Shown piece by piece: positions 6,820-14,363 of a DNA stretch of 23,317 nucleotides. How positions within the stretch are numbered: position 1 is the first letter of the stretch; each line of letters begins with the position of its first letter. Under the pieces are notes generated by a model. That model saw only the letters and a list, made by a program, of their open reading frames with translations. It did no database searches and was not told the DNA's origin. Location of the stretch: contig JARFRI010000074.1 of NCBI GenBank assembly GCA_029287335.1, forward strand, positions 1-23,317, written 5' to 3'. The stretch is from Phycisphaera sp. GTDB taxonomy: Bacteria; Planctomycetota; Phycisphaerae; Phycisphaerales; Phycisphaeraceae. A program made the position numbers and the translations under genes.

Positions 6820-9405
6820 TTAATCCGGTGTGGGCACGCCTGCGGTCGACGCACCCTTATCGAAGAGATCCAACTGCGTCATCCACTGCAGCCAGTCGTC
6901 CCAGCGCTCCCTAGTCATCAATGAGTCCGCTCGCCGAAACGCACCCTCGGGCATCTGATTAAAGAGCTCGATCGCTCGTGCGTGCGCTGATCGCGCCGCT
7001 TCGTACTGCTCAAGCTCTGCTCGGGCATTCATGATCTGCACCCACCCGACTAACGCAACGGGGTGGTCCTGGTACCGACTCACGGCGTTGAGGTAGAACC
7101 CAATCGCCGTCTCAAAGTCACCGCGCTCAAACGCGCAGTCGGCCATGTAGAAGTGCGCGTTACGGAAGTATTGCTGCTCCAATTGCGTCAGCGAGTCCGG
7201 ATGCCACTTCTCCAGTTCAGTGATGACCATGTGGTAGTACATCAGCGCGTCGGCGAGCCGCTCGGTACGTGTTGCAAGCATCGCGAGCCGCTCGGTCTCG
7301 GTCCGTGCCTGCTCAGCTTGTTCGATCAGGCCGGTCGCACTAAGCCGGAGGCTATCCGCAAGCATGTAACGCAGCGTCGGCATTTCACGCTGATACCCTT
7401 CGTCTTCGCTGTGTTGATAGCGTTCGACCGCCCCACCCTCGTCGCCGAGAACCTCGATCGCGCGGGCGTAGAAACGTGGATCATCTGCCCCACGCTTGTA
7501 AAACAACTTGCCCAGCGCGACCAACGCATCGTGGTAGTACGGGCTGTCCGGCCCGATCGACGGGTGGTCCTGCAGCACCGAACGGAGCAGCTTCTCCGCC
7601 TCACCCCACCGCTGCTGCGCGGCTAGGCCCTGGGCCATCGGGACGTACGATTGCTTGGCAAACTCACCTTGAGGCGAGTCCTCGATGATCTGCCGCAGCC
7701 GCTGAACCGCAGAATCGAACTGCCCCTCAGCCAGGAGCGCTTGAGCAATACGGAACGAAGCCTCTTCGCGGCGTTCCTGCCTGTCACTTGTCTCAAGGAA
7801 ATCGGCATAGACCTCTGCGGCCTGCTTCCAGAGCTGGGCCTTTTCATAGCTTAGCGCGGCATTCCATAGCGCGTCGCCGTGATCGTCGGTGGTGTGCGTC
7901 AGCTCGGACGCCTGCCTGCGGTAGTAGTCGCCGGCCTGCTCGAAAGCGATGGCGGCTTCCTGATTGTGAATCCGCCTCGCCTTTAGACTCGGGTCTTTGC
8001 CGGGCTCGCTGTCGCCCGGCGTCAGGGCCTGAGCCTGCGCCAGCGATTGCTCGCCGAGCTTTTCGTAGATCGAAGCAAAGGCGAGGAGCGTCTGCGCGCT
8101 GAGGTCAGGAGCCTCTAGCGGTTCATATACTTTGAGAAGCTCGAGGGCCTCGTTGTAATGGCCACGGCTAAACTCACGCTCGACATGGATCGTACGAAGG
8201 TAATGCGCGAGCTGCTCGCGACGGCCGTCCCAAGGCGGGAGTTGCTCGGCGAGGATTCGTTTGACTCCGCGATCAAACCACTTCAACGCTTCGGGGAAAC
8301 GGTTGCCCCGGTTGGCCTCGGTATGGCCCAAGCCGATGAGCGCGTCGATGGAGGACGGCCCCATCTTGTCGCTTTCATAGGCCTGGCGGTAGTGGCTGTA
8401 GGCCTGCTCAAACGCACCAGACATGCCCTCGGCAAGAACGATGTCGCCAAACGCGACCATGATGCGCGGATTCAGTGGATCGCCTTCGGGAAGGTGCTCC
8501 TGTGCTTTTCGCAGGTAAAGCCTGGCATTTTCGAGCTCACCCTTTAACGCGTATGCCTCGCCAAGCCGAACTTTAAGCGGTGCGAGCTCACGCTCACTGG
8601 CTCCGTCATAGCCCAGCTTCAACAAACCCCCTTCAATCACCAAGCCAATCACACCATTAGGATCATCGGCCTGCAACATCCGCTCGCACTTAAGCGACAT
8701 CACCCAGATCTGCCCGGATCGCTTGGCTTGCTTATTTTTCTCTTTTGTGAGCTCCTCTTCGTAGCGTGCAATCAATCGTGCCATCGATTGCGAAACAGGG
8801 TCCGGATCGGTCATGATCCGCCGCTCAATCAAGTCGCGTACCAGCCGGTAGCGTGGCGGATCGAGGTTCAACGGCATCCGGTCGACGATCTTCAGTGCCG
8901 ACTCGTCTTCGCCCAGCGCCGCAAGGGTTTGTGCGTATCGACGAAGGGCCGGGGGCGGCAAGTCTCGGCCAAGCTTCTCTGATTCGCGGTAATTCTGCTT
9001 GATTTTATTGAGGTTTGCGACGCCCACCGGCGTGGTGATGCCCTGCCAGACCGACTTGTCGATCTGCCTGAAAAACAAGTCGCCATAGAGCTGCTTGGCG
9101 TGTGCTTTGACCGCATCATCAGAGAACTTTTCAAAGAGTTCGTCCTCGGCCATCTTGTTGAGTGTTTGCTCAGCCTGCTCGAGCTCGCCCGCTAGCAGGT
9201 GTACCTCGACATCTGCTAGCACGCCTTCAAAATCCGGCACGCTGTACTTCGGCAGCGCAAAGTAAACACCGATCAACAACAAGCCCAGCCCCAGCAATAA
9301 CACGGGGATCTGCCAGGCCTGAGACCACGCCAATTCCGATGCACCAATCTCTAGTGGATCGGTGTCGGCGGACAGGTCTTGTACTTGGAGATCTTCACTG
9401 GCCAT
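6820..9405 (-). CDS. Large membrane-anchored TPR-repeat protein
   Basis: This 861-residue protein has a short acidic cytoplasmic N terminus, one membrane helix at about residues 33-51 (PVLLLGLGLLLIGVYFAL) and a very long helical-repeat region exposed outside the inner membrane. Repeats of TPR type are visible by eye, for example GDIVLAEGMSGAFEQAYSHY, LIGLGHTEANRGNRFPEALK, FRIAQALLAEGQFDSAVQRL and ADCAFERGDFETAIGFYLNA, spread from about residue 60 to 830. No enzymatic motif was seen. Such proteins serve as scaffolds for complexes. The gene starts three bases after the MerR-type gene stop and precedes the FlgN-like gene, so it may belong to the flagellar regulon, but nothing in its sequence proves a flagellar role. 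It differs from YfgM or Tol-Pal YbgF, which are much smaller. Confidence 0.88.
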   Translation of the reverse strand: MASEDLQVQDLSADTDPLEIGASELAWSQAWQIPVLLLGLGLLLIGVYFALPKYSVPDFEGVLADVEVHLLAGELEQAEQTLNKMAEDELFEKFSDDAVKAHAKQLYGDLFFRQIDKSVWQGITTPVGVANLNKIKQNYRESEKLGRDLPPPALRRYAQTLAALGEDESALKIVDRMPLNLDPPRYRLVRDLIERRIMTDPDPVSQSMARLIARYEEELTKEKNKQAKRSGQIWVMSLKCERMLQADDPNGVIGLVIEGGLLKLGYDGASERELAPLKVRLGEAYALKGELENARLYLRKAQEHLPEGDPLNPRIMVAFGDIVLAEGMSGAFEQAYSHYRQAYESDKMGPSSIDALIGLGHTEANRGNRFPEALKWFDRGVKRILAEQLPPWDGRREQLAHYLRTIHVEREFSRGHYNEALELLKVYEPLEAPDLSAQTLLAFASIYEKLGEQSLAQAQALTPGDSEPGKDPSLKARRIHNQEAAIAFEQAGDYYRRQASELTHTTDDHGDALWNAALSYEKAQLWKQAAEVYADFLETSDRQERREEASFRIAQALLAEGQFDSAVQRLRQIIEDSPQGEFAKQSYVPMAQGLAAQQRWGEAEKLLRSVLQDHPSIGPDSPYYHDALVALGKLFYKRGADDPRFYARAIEVLGDEGGAVERYQHSEDEGYQREMPTLRYMLADSLRLSATGLIEQAEQARTETERLAMLATRTERLADALMYYHMVITELEKWHPDSLTQLEQQYFRNAHFYMADCAFERGDFETAIGFYLNAVSRYQDHPVALVGWVQIMNARAELEQYEAARSAHARAIELFNQMPEGAFRRADSLMTRERWDDWLQWMTQLDLFDKGASTAGVPTPD

Positions 9406-9408
9406 AGG

Positions 9409-9738
9409 TCAATTTCCCTCCGATTGATCAGAGGGATCGGCTTGGCTGCGACCCGCGCTCGCTGGTGGATCGAGCAGGGTCTTGATTTCTTCGACGGTGT
9501 GCCCTTTACGAAGCCGAAGGATCTTGCCAAGCCGGGTGAACACGGCTTCGTCATAGAGCCGATGCCCGCCGGGGGTCCACTCCGCCTCTTGGATCAGGCC
9601 CCAGCGGGTGTAGTTGTGCAGGGTCTGCCGGGTCAGGCCGGTATGCCGAGCAAGCTCGCCGATACGGTAGCGCTTGGGCGGCGCATCGTGTGGGCCTTGT
9701 GTCAGCCAAGCCAAGTTGTCGCCGGTGAGTTGAGCCAT
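9409..9738 (-). CDS. Short MerR-family transcriptional regulator
   Basis: The protein is 109 residues long. The winged helix-turn-helix of the MerR family spans about 23-90: YRIGELARHTGLTRQTLHNY, then TRWGLIQEAEWTPGGHRLYD (the wing with the characteristic GGHRLY). A C-terminal segment VEEIKTLLDPP follows. There is no effector or metal-binding domain and no cysteine, so it resembles HTH-only MerR proteins that act as dimers or within larger regulatory circuits. It is the first gene of the apparent transcription unit and is separated from the TPR gene by three bases. An autoregulatory or flagellar-regulon role is inference from position. No Shine-Dalgarno site precedes the ATG. A direct repeat at 9809-9824 upstream could be an operator. 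Confidence 0.87.
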   Translation of the reverse strand: MAQLTGDNLAWLTQGPHDAPPKRYRIGELARHTGLTRQTLHNYTRWGLIQEAEWTPGGHRLYDEAVFTRLGKILRLRKGHTVEEIKTLLDPPASAGRSQADPSDQSEGN

Positions 9739-9808
9739 GGGCGCGGTCCGTCGCGTGAATCGTTTTCGTCGGCGTCCTTGCCGAACTTCAGGGGGCTGCT
9801 TGTCGTAT

Positions 9809-9824
9809 CGTCAAAGCGTCAAAG
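9809..9824. repeat. Tandem octamer CGTCAAAG x2 upstream of the MerR-type gene
   Basis: CGTCAAAG occurs twice head to tail with no spacer (9809-9816, 9817-9824), 71 bases upstream of the regulator's start codon. On the minus strand each copy contains TTTGACG, which resembles a -35 hexamer (TTGACA-like), but no matching -10 was found at 16-18 bases. It could be an operator or part of a promoter. MerR proteins usually bind inverted, not direct, repeats. Confidence 0.3.
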
Positions 9825-9867
9825 TTGGCTTGATTCATCGCGCAGGATGTGTTGCAGTCAGTGATCG

Positions 9868-9891
9868 ACCGTCCACGTTCTTACGGACGGT
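9868..9891 (-). terminator. Possible hairpin terminator downstream of prfB
   Basis: ACCGTCC at 9868-9874 and GGACGGT at 9885-9891 form a perfect 7-bp stem with a 10-base loop, 32 bases after the prfB stop codon. No U run follows on the minus strand, so termination would need another factor. It lies between prfB and the MerR-led flagellar unit and is the only structure seen that could separate their transcripts. Confidence 0.4.
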
Positions 9892-9923
9892 GTCACATTG
9901 AAATGCTTGATCGATAGACGACG

Positions 9924-11048
9924 CTAGCTCGCCGCGTTCTTGGCTCGGCGTTGCAGTTCCGCATCAATGAAGCCCTGCAGGTCGCCATCGAGCACCTGCT
10001 GAGGGTTGGGCTGCTCGTAGTTGGTGCGGTGGTCTTTGACGCGGTTGTCGTAGAAAACGTAGCTGCGAATCTGTGAACCCCAGCCGCGATCGACGCTGCC
10101 GCCGGTCGCAGCATCCTTCTCCGCCTGCCGTTTTTCTTCTTCGATCAACTCAAGCTTGCCGCGAAGGATTCGCATCGCGATCTTCTTGTTCTGCTCCAGC
10201 TTACGCTCGACCGAACAGACGACCATGATCGGGCTGGCCATGTCCGGCGTCTTGTAGACCAGCCGGACCGCCGAGGCGACCTTGTTCACGTTCTGCCCAC
10301 CGGGGCCGGACGAACGTGCAAAGTTGGTTGCCTCAAGGTATTCCTCATCGACCACAGGCCCGCCGGTGTCGGGGAACTCGGGCACGACATCGATGGTGCA
10401 GAAGCTGGTCTGCCGCTTGCCTTCTGCATTGAACGGGCTGACACGGGCCAAGCGGTGCGTGCCGCGCTCGGTCGAGAGGTAACCAAAAGCCATCGGGCCC
10501 TTGATGTAGAGCGAGACTTCCTTGATACCCGCCTCGGTGCCGTGCGTCTTGCTGTACTCGCTGACGTCCCAGCCCGACTTTTCGCAGTAGTAGAGGTACA
10601 TCCGCATGAGCATCTCGCACCAGTCGTCCGCCTCGGTTCCGCCGGCCCCGGACTGAATCGTGAGATAGCAGTTGCGACCGTCGTACTTACCTGACAACAG
10701 CGAAGCGGTTTCGAGCTTGTCCAGATCTTTGTGCAGGCCGTTGATCTGTGCATCGACTTCTTCACGCGTGCCCTGGTCATCCATCTCCTGGGCCATATCC
10801 CAGAGCACCTGCGTATCCTCAATTTTCGCCGCGACTTCCTGCACCGGCTCGATACGGGCTTTGATACTTTTTAGCTCGCCGATGATCTCATTGGCGGTGT
10901 CCTGGTTGTCCCAGAAACCGGGCTCGGCCATCTTGGCTTCAAGCTCCTTGAGTCGTAGGGCTTTTTCTTCAACGCGCATAGAGTCAAGCATCGCACTGAT
11001 GCGATCTTGGATCTCTTCTAGGATGCCGGGGATATTTTCGTGCTGCAT
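9924..11048 (-). CDS. prfB: Peptide chain release factor 2 (in-frame, no programmed frameshift)
   Basis: RF2 recognises UGA and UAA stop codons and triggers peptide release on the ribosome. From the ATG at 11048 the product is 374 residues. It carries the RF2-specific stop-reading tripeptide SPF (204-206) in RVSPFNAEGKRQTSF and the catalytic GGQ (250-252) in SSGPGGQNVNKV, at essentially the E. coli positions. Many bacteria need a +1 frameshift at CUU UGA C near codon 25. Here codons 20-22 read ATG CTT GAC (10983-10991), so the internal UGA is absent and the gene is read straight through. The 11048 ATG is preferred because a TTG start at 11111 would add 21 poorly conserved residues and overlap the upstream gene. 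A TACAAT box at 11059-11064 may be its -10 element. Confidence 0.97.
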   Translation of the reverse strand: MQHENIPGILEEIQDRISAMLDSMRVEEKALRLKELEAKMAEPGFWDNQDTANEIIGELKSIKARIEPVQEVAAKIEDTQVLWDMAQEMDDQGTREEVDAQINGLHKDLDKLETASLLSGKYDGRNCYLTIQSGAGGTEADDWCEMLMRMYLYYCEKSGWDVSEYSKTHGTEAGIKEVSLYIKGPMAFGYLSTERGTHRLARVSPFNAEGKRQTSFCTIDVVPEFPDTGGPVVDEEYLEATNFARSSGPGGQNVNKVASAVRLVYKTPDMASPIMVVCSVERKLEQNKKIAMRILRGKLELIEEEKRQAEKDAATGGSVDRGWGSQIRSYVFYDNRVKDHRTNYEQPNPQQVLDGDLQGFIDAELQRRAKNAAS

Positions 11049-11058
11049 AGAACGCGGG

Positions 11059-11064
11059 ATTGTA
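11059..11064 (-). promoter_or_regulatory. Candidate -10 box (TACAAT) for prfB
   Basis: Minus-strand TACAAT matches the -10 consensus TATAAT at five of six positions and lies ten bases before the prfB ATG, in the 35-base gap after the DUF4173 gene. Transcription would begin only a few bases before the start codon, giving a nearly leaderless mRNA. No good -35 hexamer was found 16-18 bases upstream, so the site is tentative. Confidence 0.3.
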
Positions 11065-11083
11065 CCGCAGCGCGGCCGAGGTG

Positions 11084-12877
11084 TTACTCTGCTATGGATC
11101 GCTCCAGCCAAGCCCGGCGGACGGTCCAGCCGCGCCAGCCGTCGAGTTGCTCATCTAACTGCTCCGTCAAATGAGCGCGGAGATCGGCCAACTCGTCGCC
11201 AAGGCTGTAGACCCTGGGCTGCGATTCGCCGGCTTGGATGAGCTCTCGCCCCTCACGCTCGTACCAGACAAGCTCGGGCTGGATACGCGAACGCGATGAC
11301 GGTACTTCCTGGCCATACCGCGATGGTCGATTGGCCACTTCTTCCGGCATGTTTGTCGTCAGATACACAATTGCTGGCAGCGCATCAGGCCCGAGCGATT
11401 CGAGGTAGGCCAAGTCGATCGCCCCCGCCTCGCCGCCCATCTCCTTGCAGTGACGCACGTTGTAGCCCGCGATCAACGGATCAAACGGCACAAAGCTGCA
11501 CACCCACAACACCGCGATCCCCCAACCCATCGCCCAAGCGGTGAGCCAAGTGTTGTCACGCGACCGCGCGATCCGCCAAAGCAGCAGCGCCAAACAACCC
11601 GCAACCATGAGCATCCACACCCCCGCCGCGACGCGAAGCCGAGTCAAGGTGAAGACCTCGACGTAGGCTTGCAGTCGCCACGCTGCCGAAGCGACAAGCA
11701 CGATGTTCTGCACGATCCAAATCAGCACCAGCCAGACCGCGAGCTTGCTGCGCTGTGCGATGCCGCCGGGTCGAAACACCGCGAGCACCAGCGCCGCCGC
11801 AAGGATCGCCGTCGCGATCAGCGGGTATGCGCCGCGCTGTGCATACTCGGCATAACTCATCCCCTCGGGCAGCTCCGACCCCAGCACGAGATACCGACTA
11901 TCCAGCACAAGCTGCACCGCGAACACCACATTCATCGCAATCAAACATCGCACGATCAAGCTCTGCACCCTGCCCGAAAGCCATACCTTCATTTCGCTTG
12001 TTTTGGAAGGCTTCTGCTCGATCGGCTTGACGGCCAAAGCATCTCCATACGATGCCGCCTCGACATCTTCACGCTTGTGCTCAGCAAACTGATGGACCGG
12101 ATGGTCTTCGCCGTAGGTGCAGTTGTGCGCTTGACCGGGCCGTAGTCTTCCGTACCACCTTCTGCGCAGCCGACCCATATCCGATCGATACCGAAGCAGA
12201 CCCCAGCAAAGAATCCCTGCGAGATACCAGATGAACAGGCGGGTGTACGTCACGCGTTCTGAGAGGTTGGCAAAAAAGTCCGCCACGTGATCCCATCCAT
12301 TCCCCATCCATTGCTGCACCACGGGGTTTGCCAGTGCAAAGAGCCCGATGAAGATCAGGCTCAATACCAGCGGGATAACGATTCCCAGCACACCCCAAAA
12401 GAGCTTGAGTACTGCCATGGCCCGGGTGGTCATCGCGACCGCGCGGCGTTGCCAACGGTTCGCAAGCCTACAATCGATGATCGGCCGAAACCACACCATC
12501 ACCCATGCCGTGACCAGCCTGGCCAACCAACCCCATCCAAAAACTCGGCCACGCCTTGCGTCACGCGACACCATGGCCAAGGTGCTCAGCATGATCAGCG
12601 ACAGCACGATCGCGATCGTCCCCGGCTCCAGCACCAGCGACACGCAAAGCCCAAGGGCCAGCAATACCAACGCCCAACCCAAGGCCCATCGCGGACCGAA
12701 CAATGCCGCACGGCCGTTTCGCGCCAGCATCAACAACAAGAGCCATGCGACAAACCCGCCGAGCGTCCAGCCAATCACTTCATCGTAAAACAAAAAGTCC
12801 GCCAGCGCGGCCGAGAGCAGCGATACCCCCGCGACTATCGGCAAACCAAACCGCCACCATCGATTGACTAGGGACAT
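11084..12877 (-). CDS. DUF4173-like polytopic membrane protein
   Basis: This protein of about 597 residues has roughly eleven hydrophobic helices and a soluble C-terminal tail of about 120 residues. Several stretches resemble the DUF4173 family as I recall it: PLVLSLIFIGLFALANPVV, then ELPEGMSYAEYAQRGAYPLI, then LTRLRVAAGVWMLMVAGCLA, and YLESLGPDALPAIVYL in the tail. The family has no established biochemical function. A hydrophilic loop of about 80 residues, with DHPVHQFAEHKREDVEAASY, interrupts the helices. The ATG at 12877 is chosen over a TTG at 12913; neither has a visible Shine-Dalgarno site. The gene ends 35 bases before prfB, which may be partly co-transcribed with it. The family name is recalled from motif pattern and is not a search result. 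Confidence 0.8.
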   Translation of the reverse strand: MSLVNRWWRFGLPIVAGVSLLSAALADFLFYDEVIGWTLGGFVAWLLLLMLARNGRAALFGPRWALGWALVLLALGLCVSLVLEPGTIAIVLSLIMLSTLAMVSRDARRGRVFGWGWLARLVTAWVMVWFRPIIDCRLANRWQRRAVAMTTRAMAVLKLFWGVLGIVIPLVLSLIFIGLFALANPVVQQWMGNGWDHVADFFANLSERVTYTRLFIWYLAGILCWGLLRYRSDMGRLRRRWYGRLRPGQAHNCTYGEDHPVHQFAEHKREDVEAASYGDALAVKPIEQKPSKTSEMKVWLSGRVQSLIVRCLIAMNVVFAVQLVLDSRYLVLGSELPEGMSYAEYAQRGAYPLIATAILAAALVLAVFRPGGIAQRSKLAVWLVLIWIVQNIVLVASAAWRLQAYVEVFTLTRLRVAAGVWMLMVAGCLALLLWRIARSRDNTWLTAWAMGWGIAVLWVCSFVPFDPLIAGYNVRHCKEMGGEAGAIDLAYLESLGPDALPAIVYLTTNMPEEVANRPSRYGQEVPSSRSRIQPELVWYEREGRELIQAGESQPRVYSLGDELADLRAHLTEQLDEQLDGWRGWTVRRAWLERSIAE

Positions 12878-12963
12878 GAGACGCACCACCACGCCGGAGA
12901 AGAACACCACCAAAGACTGCTACGCCCACCTCGACACAAAGGTTGCACCGTGGCCAAAAAGAA

Positions 12964-14166
12964 TCACGCAACAACCGCCGCAATCGCGTCGCATAGCCTG
13001 TCAAGATTACTCGGCGTGATACCCGCAACGTTGATCCGACCTGAACCGACGATGTAGATCGCGTGCTCGGCTTTGAGCTTAGCGACTTGATCTTTGGTTA
13101 GGCCTGACATGGTGAACATGCCGTTTTGCTGCTCGATGAAGCCGTTGCCGTTCGCGTTGAGTTGAACGCCTCGGCTATCGAGGGCTTGGCGTAGGTTGGT
13201 ACGCATGCCGTTGATTCGGCTTCGCATCTGCGTCAGTTCGCTGAGCCATTGGTCGGTCAGGCTCGCGTCGCTGAGGATGTGCTCGACGACCAACGCACCG
13301 TGGGCCGGCGGATTGGAATAGTTGCGACGGACCGCGGTCTTAATTTGGCTTTGCACATTGGCGGCCTGGCTTGGGTCGGCGGCAACAACGGTCAAAGCAC
13401 CGACGCGCTCGCGGTAGAGGCCGAAGTTTTTCGAGTAACTCGAACAGATCAAGACCTCGTCACAGATATCAAGCACCGCGTGCAATCCAGCGGCGTCTTG
13501 CTCAACGCCTTGCGCGAAGCCTTGATAGGCGAAGTCGATCAGCGGCAGCGCACCCTTGTCTTTGACGAGCGTGGCGATCGCTTGCCATTGCTCGGTCGTC
13601 GGGTCGACCCCGGTGGGGTTGTGGCAGCAGCCGTGCAGGAGGACGACATCGCCGGGCTTGACCGCGCTGAGCGCTTCAGTCATCGAATCGAAGTCAAGTG
13701 TGTTGGTCGCGCTATCGAGGTAGGCGTAGCTCTGCGTGGGCAGGCCCGCGGCTCGGAAGATGTCGTGGTGGTTGGCCCAAGTCGGATCGCTGAGCCAAAG
13801 CGTCGTGCCCGTATGGTTATTGGCGAGGTAGTCCCCCGCGACGCGGAGCGCGCCGGTGCCGCCGGGGCATTGGAAGGTCACGGCTTGGCCGTTGGTGACG
13901 AGGTCGCTGTCCTTACCGAAGAGCAAGTCGCGGGTGGCCTTGCCGTATCCCGGCGAGCCGTCGATGCCGAGGTATGACTTGGTCGGCTCGTTATCGAGTA
14001 GCCAACGCTCGGCAGCGGTGACGGCCGCGAGAGTCGGGGTCTTGCCCTGCTCGTCTTTATAAACGCCTACGGCGAGGTTGATTTTGTCGGGGTTGGCATC
14101 GGCCTTGAAGGCCTCGGTCAGGCCGAGGATCGCGTCGGGGGCGGCGGGCTGGATGGACTGGAACAT
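12964..14166 (-). CDS. aspC: Aspartate / aromatic aminotransferase (class I, fold type I)
   Basis: This PLP enzyme transfers the amino group between aspartate (or aromatic amino acids) and 2-oxoglutarate in the cytosol. From the ATG at 14166 it is 400 residues, typical of AspC/TyrB. The PLP lysine is K246 in SSYSKNFGLYRERVGAL. Other active-site residues are visible: W130 in DPTWANH, N183 in HNPTGVDP, D211 and Y214 in DFAYQGF, R254, and the substrate-carboxylate arginine in the C-terminal VGSGRINVAGITPSNLDRLC. The opening MFQSIQPAAPDAILGLTEAF matches the E. coli enzyme closely. AspC and TyrB cannot be separated by eye. An in-frame start at 14199 would add 11 unconserved residues. The gene is divergent from the Gfo/Idh/MocA gene, with a long inverted repeat between. 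Confidence 0.94.
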   Translation of the reverse strand: MFQSIQPAAPDAILGLTEAFKADANPDKINLAVGVYKDEQGKTPTLAAVTAAERWLLDNEPTKSYLGIDGSPGYGKATRDLLFGKDSDLVTNGQAVTFQCPGGTGALRVAGDYLANNHTGTTLWLSDPTWANHHDIFRAAGLPTQSYAYLDSATNTLDFDSMTEALSAVKPGDVVLLHGCCHNPTGVDPTTEQWQAIATLVKDKGALPLIDFAYQGFAQGVEQDAAGLHAVLDICDEVLICSSYSKNFGLYRERVGALTVVAADPSQAANVQSQIKTAVRRNYSNPPAHGALVVEHILSDASLTDQWLSELTQMRSRINGMRTNLRQALDSRGVQLNANGNGFIEQQNGMFTMSGLTKDQVAKLKAEHAIYIVGSGRINVAGITPSNLDRLCDAIAAVVA

Positions 14167-14264
14167 GGTGCGGCTCTGGTCGTGTGATAGTGGAAGCAAT
14201 CAGACAGCGTAGTATCGCAAAGATCGCGGGGCAACGCGATGGGCAGAAGCAAGTAAAATCGCTG

Positions 14265-14338
14265 GTTAGCCGGCGGGCTTGTCCCGCCGATACGCGGATG
14301 ACGATGGATCGAGCGGCGGGACGAGCCCGCCGGCTAAC
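14265..14338. repeat. 25-bp inverted repeat between divergent aspC and oxidoreductase genes
   Basis: The left arm 14265-14289 (GTTAGCCGGCGGGCTTGTCC then CGCCG) and the right arm 14314-14338 are inverse copies over 25 bases with a single transition (14280 T opposite 14323 G), which still pairs as G:U in RNA. The loop is 24 bases. It ends 25 bases before the ATG of the plus-strand oxidoreductase and about 100 bases upstream of aspC. As both genes point away from it, it is not a terminator for either. The GC-rich arms suggest a dispersed palindromic element or a small non-autonomous transposon remnant. Confidence 0.85.
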
Positions 14339-14363
14339 ACACCTGTAAACCAAGAGATTTGCT

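Noticed and set aside
9924..11111. Longer prfB start (TTG at 11111)
   Set aside because: The extra 21 residues are not part of the RF2 family pattern and would overlap the preceding gene; the ATG at 11048 matches known RF2 starts.
11450..12145. Plus-strand frame of 231 codons rich in His, Arg and Gln
   Set aside because: It is the shadow of the DUF4173 membrane protein; its composition is that of reverse-complemented hydrophobic codons.
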